Of a DNA stretch of 7,760 bases, positions 1-5,237 are shown piece after piece. Origin of the DNA: an uncultured Lachnospiraceae bacterium (GTDB taxonomy: Bacteria; Bacillota; Clostridia; Lachnospirales; Lachnospiraceae); NCBI GenBank assembly GCA_946611525.1, contig CAMODS010000056.1, positions 1-7,760 on the forward strand. Direction: 5' to 3'. A program made the position numbers and the translations under genes. The first letter of the stretch is position 1. Every line of letters begins with the position of its first letter. The notes below the pieces were generated by a model. The model made no database searches, was not told the DNA's origin, and saw only the letters and a program-made list of their open reading frames with translations.

Positions 1-713
1 AAAAAGCCACCATGGTTTTCCAGGATCCCTATTCATCACTGGATCCCCGTATGACAGTGGCTGATATCATCGGAGAGCCCCTTGATGTGCATCACATGTA
101 TTCATCAAAGGAGGAACGCAGGGAAAAGATCCTTACCCTTATGGAGCACGTGGGACTGAATTCCGAGCACGCTGCCAGATACGCCCATGAATTTTCAGGC
201 GGTCAGAGACAGCGCGTAGGTATAGCAAGATCGCTTGCGGTTGATCCTGATTTCATCGTTTGTGATGAGCCTGTATCTGCCCTTGATGTTTCCATCCAGG
301 CACAGGTCATCAACATGTTTGATGAGCTTCAGAGCAAGATGAACCTGACATATCTTTTTATAGCACATGACCTTTTGGTTGTCAGACATATTTCTGACCG
401 TATCGCAGTCATGTACTTAGGACATATGGTGGAGCTTGGCAAGGCTGAGGATGTTTATTCCAGACCTTTGCATCCATACACCAAGGCACTTATTTCCGCA
501 GTGCCCGTACCCGATCCCAAGGTTGCCAAGGCCAACAAGCGTATTGCCCTTACAGGTGAGATACCTTCGCCCCTTGATGCACCCAGCGGATGTCCCTTCA
601 GGACCAGATGCAAATACGCAACCGAGCAGTGTGCAGCAGAGGTGCCTGAGTTTAAAGAGGTGGAAAGCGGAAGGTTCTGCGCCTGCCACAGACTTAGCGA
701 GATTGCAGATTAA
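1..713 (+). CDS. oppF: Oligopeptide ABC transporter ATP-binding protein, OppF type (5' partial)
   Basis: This is the nucleotide-binding subunit of a peptide importer, which hydrolyses ATP on the cytoplasmic face to drive uptake. The reading frame is already open at base 3, and the ATG at 12 is internal: it lies directly before the Q-loop (VFQDPYSSLDPRMTV, Gln at 21-23). The Walker A part, roughly 80-90 residues judged from usual OppF length, is therefore off the left edge. Visible in order are the ABC signature FSGGQRQRVGIARSL (192-236), Walker B with catalytic Asp-Glu at 264-269, the D-loop SALD, and the switch His at 366-368. The C-terminal oligopeptide-transporter extension carries HPYTKAL and a Cys cluster (591, 609, 630, 678/684). 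Similar cysteines in some OppD/DppD-type ATPases bind an Fe-S cluster; whether they do here is inference. The stop is TAA 711-713. oppA follows after 66 bases with no terminator, so co-transcription is likely. DppF or AppF would be an equally valid name. Confidence 0.93.
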   Translation, partial: KATMVFQDPYSSLDPRMTVADIIGEPLDVHHMYSSKEERREKILTLMEHVGLNSEHAARYAHEFSGGQRQRVGIARSLAVDPDFIVCDEPVSALDVSIQAQVINMFDELQSKMNLTYLFIAHDLLVVRHISDRIAVMYLGHMVELGKAEDVYSRPLHPYTKALISAVPVPDPKVAKANKRIALTGEIPSPLDAPSGCPFRTRCKYATEQCAAEVPEFKEVESGRFCACHRLSEIAD

Positions 714-763
714 GATGGGTTTAGTACCGTAAAAGGTATTGGATCATATATTAAAAAGCTACG

Positions 764-770
764 AAAGGAG
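764..770 (+). promoter_or_regulatory. Ribosome binding site of the peptide-binding protein gene
   Basis: AAAGGAG sits 9 bases before the ATG at 780 and is a near-ideal Shine-Dalgarno. It fixes the start, which is also where the lipoprotein signal peptide begins. The rest of the 714-779 gap shows no hairpin and no convincing promoter; there is only an AT-rich stretch around 745-755. Confidence 0.85.
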
Positions 771-779
771 AGATTTTTA

Positions 780-2669
780 ATGAAAAGATTAGTAGCTCTT
801 TTATTAGCCGGTACTATGATGTTTTCACTTGCAGCCTGCGGTGATTCAGCAAAGGATTCCGGTAATGCCGGCACTGATGGCAGTGCAGAGGCAACAACTG
901 AAGGAGGTGCTTCAGGAGATGAGCTCAATGTATGTCTTGCATCTGAGCCCGCAACACTTGATCCCGCACTTAACTCCGCAGTTGACGGTGGTACAGTAGT
1001 ACTTCACCTTTTCTCTGGTCTCACAAAGTGGGAAAAGAGTGGTGATGGACTTGAGATCGTACATGACGGTATCAAGGACGCGACCAAGACAGAAAACGAG
1101 GATGGTACAGTTACATATACTTATACTCTTCGCGATGACATGAAGTGGTCTGACGGACAGCCTGTTACTGCAGGTGACTACGTATTTTCCTGGAACCGCG
1201 CTGCAGGCCCTGAACTTTCAGCCGACTACAACTACATGTTTGATGTAATAAAGGGTTATGCTGAAATGTGGGAGAGCAAGGACTCAGGTGAGGTAGACGA
1301 GGATGGAAATCCTATCCCCGAGTTTGTTAATCCTGATGCCAAGCTTGCTGTAGAGGCAACTGACGACACAACTCTTGTTGTTACACTTAACGTCGATGTT
1401 CCTTACTGGGAGGAGCTTATGGCATTCCCTGCATACCTTCCCGTACGTGAGGACGTAGTAGACAATGACGGTGCATGGGCAGCTGATCCTTCCACCTATG
1501 TTTGCAACGGACCTTACACCATGACAGGATGGGAGCACAACAGTGTTATCAATCTTACAAAGAACGATAATTACTATGACAAGGACTCCGTAACAATGCC
1601 CAAGCTCAACTTCTTCCTTTCTGATGATGCAAACAACATGCTTACAAACTATCAGAACGGAGACTGGCAGATGATCGACGATGTTCCCGTAAATGAGATC
1701 TCCGCACTTCAGCAGAGCTATCCCGATGAGTTCTTCAACGAGGGACAGATCGGTACTTACTATGTATGCTGGAATGTAAATGAGGAGATCCTTCCTGAGG
1801 GAAGCGGACTTTCAGGCGTTGAGGCTGAGAGAGCACGTGAGGAGATCAGGAATGCGGTTGCACTTCTTATCGACCGTCAGGACATCATTGATACAGCAGC
1901 GCAGGGCGGACAGATTCCCGCTTCTTCATTCGTTGCAATGGGTATCACAGATGCTGACTCCAGCCAGCAGTTCTATGAGAACGCAAACAAAGATGCAGGA
2001 AATTCTTACCTTGGATACTTTGATCCCTCTTCAGAGGCTATCCAGAGCAACTATGATGCTGCTATGGAGACACTGAAGAAGTATTATGATTTTGATGGCA
2101 CAAAGCTTACAAACTTCCCTGCCATCACATACCTTTACAATACTTCCGAAGGTCACAAGGCTATCGGTGAGAAGATCCAGAATTCACTTGCAGCAGTAGG
2201 CATCAACATGAAGATGGAAAACCAGGAGTGGAACACCTTCCTTGAGACACGTAAGTCCGGTGACTACACCATCGCACGTAACGGATGGCTCGCTGACTAC
2301 AATGATCCTATCTCCTTCCTTGATATGTGGACTTCAGGATCAGGTAACAACGATGTTCAGTTCGGTAAGGGTGCCAACAAGCAGCTTGCTGTATACAGCA
2401 TCGACTGCACAGATCTTGGCTATGACTTAAAGGCTGAGAACGCTACATGGGCTGAGACCTATGATGAGGTTATCAAGCTTGTAAAGGCTGAGTCTGATAA
2501 GGACAAGAGATATGCGCTTATGCACAAGGCTGAGGATCTCCTCATGAGCACAGGCTGCATCTGCCCTATCTACTACTACACAGATCTTTATATGCTTTCA
2601 AATACTGTTGATGGTTTCTATTCAAACCCTCTCGGCTTCAAGTATTTCCAGGAAACAACATTAAAGTAA
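780..2669 (+). CDS. oppA: Peptide ABC transporter substrate-binding lipoprotein (OppA-like, SBP_bac_5 family)
   Basis: This is the extracytoplasmic receptor that captures oligopeptides and delivers them to the Opp permease. It has 629 codons. The N-terminus is a lipoprotein signal: MKR, a hydrophobic core, then lipobox LAAC with the lipidated Cys at residue 20. A flexible Gly/Ser/Asp/Glu/Thr linker runs to about residue 48. The mature part shows family features: ASEPATLDPALNSA near its start, then YTYTLRDDMKWSDGQPVTA (the conserved WSDG..VTA region), CNGPYTMTGW, the YVCWNV strand, REEIRNAVALLIDR, and the late block GWLADYNDPISFLDMWTS. It is somewhat longer than typical OppA (about 540 residues); one acidic insertion is visible near residues 163-180 (ESKDSGEVDEDGNPIPEF). 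Codon use leans to CTT, ACA, GCA and GTA, unlike the kinases downstream, which fits high expression. The gene lies directly after oppF and ends in a strong terminator. The exact peptide preference cannot be read from the sequence. Confidence 0.94.
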   Translation: MKRLVALLLAGTMMFSLAACGDSAKDSGNAGTDGSAEATTEGGASGDELNVCLASEPATLDPALNSAVDGGTVVLHLFSGLTKWEKSGDGLEIVHDGIKDATKTENEDGTVTYTYTLRDDMKWSDGQPVTAGDYVFSWNRAAGPELSADYNYMFDVIKGYAEMWESKDSGEVDEDGNPIPEFVNPDAKLAVEATDDTTLVVTLNVDVPYWEELMAFPAYLPVREDVVDNDGAWAADPSTYVCNGPYTMTGWEHNSVINLTKNDNYYDKDSVTMPKLNFFLSDDANNMLTNYQNGDWQMIDDVPVNEISALQQSYPDEFFNEGQIGTYYVCWNVNEEILPEGSGLSGVEAERAREEIRNAVALLIDRQDIIDTAAQGGQIPASSFVAMGITDADSSQQFYENANKDAGNSYLGYFDPSSEAIQSNYDAAMETLKKYYDFDGTKLTNFPAITYLYNTSEGHKAIGEKIQNSLAAVGINMKMENQEWNTFLETRKSGDYTIARNGWLADYNDPISFLDMWTSGSGNNDVQFGKGANKQLAVYSIDCTDLGYDLKAENATWAETYDEVIKLVKAESDKDKRYALMHKAEDLLMSTGCICPIYYYTDLYMLSNTVDGFYSNPLGFKYFQETTLK

Positions 2670-2691
2670 TCTGACAGTAAAGAGATTATCT

Positions 2692-2730
2692 GCACCACGG
2701 GACAAATTTAGTCCTGTGGTGCTTTTTTTT
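2692..2730 (+). terminator. Intrinsic terminator of the opp unit
   Basis: A 12-bp stem (GCACCACGGGAC 2692-2703 with GTCCTGTGGTGC 2711-2722, one G-U pair) closes a 7-base loop. It is followed at once by eight T (2723-2730). It lies 22 bases after the oppA stop and separates the transporter from the kinase genes. Confidence 0.95.
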
Positions 2731-2742
2731 GTGCGCCGGATT

Positions 2743-2751
2743 TGTTATAAT
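2743..2751 (+). promoter_or_regulatory. Extended -10 promoter for the first kinase gene
   Basis: TGTTATAAT matches the TGnTATAAT extended -10 form used by the housekeeping sigma factor. No good -35 is seen at 16-18 bases upstream, where the T-tract of the terminator lies; extended -10 promoters tolerate this. Transcription would start near 2757-2760, so the hairpin-forming repeat at 2769-2811 would be in the leader. It is the first promoter-like site after the terminator. Confidence 0.6.
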
Positions 2752-2768
2752 TCTACTATATGCGTATT

Positions 2769-2811
2769 GAGATTCTTCGGGCTGCGCCCTCAGAATGACA
2801 AAGAAGAATCT
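2769..2811 (-). repeat. Palindromic intergenic repeat, copy A
   Basis: The unit reads GAGATTCTTCGGGC, TGC, GCCCTCAGAATGACA (2769-2800). It has an inner hairpin GGGC/GCCC (2779-2782, 2786-2789) and ATTCT/AGAAT arms (2772-2776, 2792-2796). The ends match the inverse complement of copy B at 4935-4967, while the core differs. Directly after it, GAAGAATCT (2803-2811) gives a second, competing 9-bp pairing with AGATTCTTC (2770-2778). Repeats of this type are scattered between genes in many Firmicutes; that is from general knowledge, not from a search. Strand is given relative to copy B as +. Confidence 0.8.
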
Positions 2812-2815
2812 AATT

Positions 2816-2822
2816 GGGGGAG
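2816..2822 (+). promoter_or_regulatory. Ribosome binding site that decides the kinase start
   Basis: GGGGGAG lies 6 bases before ATG 2829. A TTG at 2814 is also in frame but overlaps this site and has no Shine-Dalgarno of its own. The ATG is therefore the better start and shortens the longest open frame by five residues. Confidence 0.75.
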
Positions 2823-2828
2823 ATCATT

Positions 2829-4886
2829 ATGACTGATTCTAAAAAAGAGATCTTAGACAGTTTCCTTATGGACTATATTCTGGTATATATCATCGATCTG
2901 GAAAATGACTATATTAAGCTTTACAAAAAAACGGAGGAGCAGGGCACCTTTGGCATGATTGAAGAAGGAGTCTATTCCGAGTTCAACGAGACCTATACCA
3001 GAGAGAGAGTTCCTGAGGAGACCAGGGACTGGCAGTGCCAAAAGGGCTCCATCGAAAATATCCGAAAGGAGCTTATGAACCAGCCTTCCTTTGAGATCAG
3101 CTATGCCACCAACTACGGCAAGTGGCGCAAGCTGACCTGGCGTGTGCTTGAAAAAAGAGGAGATTGGGTCACAAAGGCTCTGATGTGTTTTCATTCTCTT
3201 CAAAATGACAGCGCCGAGTACTACCGTCAGATGGAGGCCAGGGAGTATTCTGAGATAAATGCCCACCAGATGGACATGATCCAGGTCTTGGCCAGGGAAT
3301 TTCAGACCTGCTATTATGTAGATCTGGAGATGAATACCTTTGAGATATTGCGTATGTCGGATTACATGCGAGAGAGATACAAGAGAGCCTTTGAAACCTA
3401 TATTGATTATAGCTACGAAAAGGCTTTTCACTATTATATTGAACGGGATGTGGCGCCCCAGGACAGGGAACGCATGATGCAGACCGTGGACATCGACAAC
3501 ATCATCGAACAGATGAAGCACAATCCAAGCTATGGCACCACCTGTCTGGGCCGTAACGAAAATGATGAGCTTATTCACTACAGCTTCAAGTGGGTGCGTG
3601 TCAATGACGACGATCCCACAAAGATCATTTTGGGACACGCCGATACAGAGGAGGAGTTCAGGGAAAATGAGCAGACCAGAAAGACACTTGAGGATGCTCT
3701 GAATCAGGCCAATCATGCCAATGAAGCTAAAAATGCCTTTTTGTCCAATATGTCACATGACATCCGTACTCCCATGAATGCCATCATCGGATACACGGAG
3801 ATTGCCCAGGTGCATATTGATGACAATGACAAGGTAAAGGACTGCCTGGCAAAGATCATGACTGCCTCACAGCATCTTTTGGATCTTCTAAACAATATCC
3901 TGGATATGAGCCGTATAGAAAGCGGCAGAGCACGACTCATGGAGGACGAATACCGGGTTTCCGAGCTGATGCATGACATCTGGAGTATCGAAGAGACCCG
4001 TATCCAGAAAAAACGGCTGAATTTCCAGATAGATATGTCGGAACTCAAGGATGATGCGGTTTACTGTGACAAGATGCGCATGAGGCAGATGTTTTTAAAC
4101 TTTGTCAGCAACGCAGTAAAATACACCCCTGACGGTGGCGATATAAAGGTCACCATCCGTCAGAGAAAGAGTATCCTGCCGGGTTACAGTCGCTATGAGG
4201 TTCGTATCAAGGATACCGGCATAGGCATGAGTCCGGAGTTTGTGGAGAGGATATTCGAGCCCTTTGAGAGGGAGAGATCCACTACCGAAAGCGGTATTGA
4301 GGGCACGGGCCTCGGTATGTCCGTGGCAAAGAGTATCTTAGATATGATAGGCGGTACCGTCAGGATAAAAAGTGAGGTAGGCCGTGGCACAGAGTTTGTG
4401 ATTGTCTTTGATCTGAGGCTTCGTGTGGGCAAGCATGGTACCGCCAGCGCCAGGTCCTTTGAGGAGGAAAAGGAGGGACTTATTGCACCCTTCCATAACA
4501 GATTTGAAAAAGGCGGCTCCATTCTTTTGGTTGAGGACAACCTCCTAAACCGTGAGATAGCCAGGGAGATCCTTGAGGAGGCAGGCTTTACGGTTTCAGA
4601 GGTGGAGGACGGAGATCTGGCTGTGGAGGCTGTCATGGCCTCGAAACCCGGGGATATCGACCTGATACTCATGGATATCCAGATGCCTACCATGAATGGT
4701 TACGAGGCTACAAAGGAGATCAGAAAGCTTAAAGATGTGGAGCTTTCCACCATTCCCATAGTAGCCATGACGGCCAATGCCTTTGAGGAGGACAAGCAGC
4801 GGGCAAAGGAATGCGGTATGAACGGCTTTATTACAAAGCCCGTAGTTATCGATAAGCTGCTTTCGGAGCTGGAAAAGCATTTTTAA
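2829..4886 (+). CDS. Soluble hybrid sensor histidine kinase with two PAS-like domains and a C-terminal receiver
   Basis: This 685-residue cytosolic kinase autophosphorylates on His and passes the phosphate to its own receiver. No membrane segment or signal peptide is visible. Two related N-terminal sensor modules can be seen (about 12-118 and 150-272). They share a Y..DLE... opening, a V.PE/QDR turn, a D..NI / S.ENI helix, and a late W(K/R) strand, so they look like diverged PAS-like copies. A short coiled coil (about 275-305) leads to HisKA with SNMSHDIRTPMNAI (His310). HATPase_c has its N box Asn at 428, DTGIGM (Asp462) and GTGLGM (492-497). The receiver (about 565-684) has Glu569-Asp570, phosphoacceptor Asp616 in LILMDIQMPTMNGYE, Thr648 and Lys670. 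All key residues are present, so it should be active. There is no Hpt or DNA-binding output, and its partner is unknown. It stands alone between two inverted copies of an intergenic repeat. Confidence 0.93.
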   Translation: MTDSKKEILDSFLMDYILVYIIDLENDYIKLYKKTEEQGTFGMIEEGVYSEFNETYTRERVPEETRDWQCQKGSIENIRKELMNQPSFEISYATNYGKWRKLTWRVLEKRGDWVTKALMCFHSLQNDSAEYYRQMEAREYSEINAHQMDMIQVLAREFQTCYYVDLEMNTFEILRMSDYMRERYKRAFETYIDYSYEKAFHYYIERDVAPQDRERMMQTVDIDNIIEQMKHNPSYGTTCLGRNENDELIHYSFKWVRVNDDDPTKIILGHADTEEEFRENEQTRKTLEDALNQANHANEAKNAFLSNMSHDIRTPMNAIIGYTEIAQVHIDDNDKVKDCLAKIMTASQHLLDLLNNILDMSRIESGRARLMEDEYRVSELMHDIWSIEETRIQKKRLNFQIDMSELKDDAVYCDKMRMRQMFLNFVSNAVKYTPDGGDIKVTIRQRKSILPGYSRYEVRIKDTGIGMSPEFVERIFEPFERERSTTESGIEGTGLGMSVAKSILDMIGGTVRIKSEVGRGTEFVIVFDLRLRVGKHGTASARSFEEEKEGLIAPFHNRFEKGGSILLVEDNLLNREIAREILEEAGFTVSEVEDGDLAVEAVMASKPGDIDLILMDIQMPTMNGYEATKEIRKLKDVELSTIPIVAMTANAFEEDKQRAKECGMNGFITKPVVIDKLLSELEKHF

Positions 4887-4910
4887 TTGTGTGAGCCTTT
4901 TTCTTCGGCC

Positions 4911-4929
4911 TGTCATTTTAAGGAGCGAA
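4911..4929 (+). repeat. Decayed partial copy of the intergenic repeat
   Basis: TGTCATTTTAAGGAGCGAA matches the first 19 bases of the copy at 4935 with two differences, both transitions (C to T, G to A). It lies 24 bases upstream in the same orientation. The remainder of the unit is missing, so it appears to be an older, truncated copy. Confidence 0.65.
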
Positions 4930-4934
4930 TTATT

Positions 4935-4967
4935 TGTCATTCTGAGGAGCGAAGTGACGAAGAATCT
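4935..4967 (+). repeat. Palindromic intergenic repeat, copy B
   Basis: The unit starts TGTCATTCTGAGG and ends CGAAGAATCT, with the core AGCGAAGTGA between. ATTCT (4939-4943) can pair with AGAAT (4961-4965). The two ends are identical to the inverse complement of copy A at 2769-2800 (13 and 10 bases), while the middle differs. The two copies thus flank the first kinase gene in inverted orientation. Confidence 0.8.
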
Positions 4968-5082
4968 TTAGAGTTTTCAGACAAATTAAAAACTGCCACA
5001 AACCCAGTAACCATGCGGCTTTTACGGAAAAATGCGAAGTTTGGTGAGCCAATATTTGTGATTGTTGAAACGATAATCCACT

Positions 5083-5216
5083 AAGTTGATAAGTGATATA
5101 TCAGAATAGTGTGAAAATTGATAAAATTGTTGAAAAGTTGATAACTCAGGGTGGTTTTGGTTGATAAAACCCTTAAGATGGGGTGTTGATTTATGGATCA
5201 ACCTGAGTTATCAACA
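5083..5216. repeat. Cluster of GTTGATAA-type boxes
   Basis: The box TTGATAA or a close form occurs at 5086 (GTTGATAAG from 5085), 5118 (TTGATAAAA), 5138 (GTTGATAAC from 5137), 5161 (GTTGATAAAA from 5160) and 5186 (TTGATTTA). It occurs once in reverse as GTTATCAAC at 5207-5215. A perfect 10-base palindrome TGATATATCA lies at 5094-5103. Box density is far above what the neighbouring genes show. The boxes could bind a regulator or be remnants of repeats. One of them, TTATCAACA (5208-5216), differs from the DnaA box TTATCCACA by one base, but I do not claim an origin. Confidence 0.55.
5137..5215 (+). repeat. Perfect 14-bp inverted repeat with nested hairpins
   Basis: GTTGATAACTCAGG (5137-5150) is exactly repeated in inverse as CCTGAGTTATCAAC (5202-5215), with 51 bases between. 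Inside are GGTTTT/AAAACC (5153-5158, 5166-5171) and GTTGAT/ATCAAC (5185-5190, 5197-5202), which would make a multi-branched RNA or a cruciform. The structure ends 22 bases before the start of the second kinase. The sequence after it (ATTATTTT) is only weakly terminator-like. Confidence 0.75.
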
Positions 5217-5237
5217 TTATTTTGAGGTTTTTCTTCT

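Larger units (their letters stand above)
4887..5237. other. 351-base intergenic region with repeats and palindromes, no gene
   Basis: The left part (4911-4967) is intergenic repeat. The middle (4968-5080) shows nothing I can name. The right part (5083-5216) is AT-rich and packed with GTTGATAA-type boxes and inverted repeats. A 65-codon frame starting with TTG at 4887 crosses the repeat and yields the HSEERSDEES peptide typical of translated repeat, so I do not call it a gene. No strong GC-rich terminator with a T-tract follows the first kinase. No clear -35/-10 pair is visible for the second kinase. Confidence 0.8.

Noticed and set aside
12..14. ATG 12 as the true start of the transporter ATPase
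   Set aside because: It falls directly before the Q-loop, the frame is open upstream to the edge, no ribosome binding site is visible, and the protein would lack Walker A.
2853..3716. Long 287-codon antisense frame inside the first kinase
   Set aside because: It lies wholly opposite a well-supported gene whose domains are intact. It reads as a hydrophobic shadow of the kinase codons, with no motif I recognise.
4193..4693. Antisense frame of 166 codons over the kinase ATPase and receiver part
   Set aside because: The composition is Ser/Ile/Pro-rich, as expected from reverse reading of the kinase codons, and it overlaps key catalytic motifs on the other strand.
4887..5084. Small 65-codon frame right after the first kinase
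   Set aside because: It starts with TTG directly after the kinase stop, has no proper ribosome binding site, and about a third of it is translated intergenic repeat (HSEERSDEES).
5137..5215. CRISPR array or insertion sequence ends
   Set aside because: There are no regularly spaced identical repeats with unique spacers, no transposase, and no target duplication around the 14-bp inverted repeat.
5083..5220. Possible replication origin or DnaA-box cluster
   Set aside because: Only one box comes within one base of the DnaA consensus, the others deviate more, and the neighbours (two kinases) are not origin-linked genes. It is kept only as an unexplained box cluster.
5137..5237. Intrinsic terminator for the first kinase gene
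   Set aside because: The stem is long-range with a 51-base interior, AT-rich at the base, and followed by a broken T run, so termination there is not convincing.
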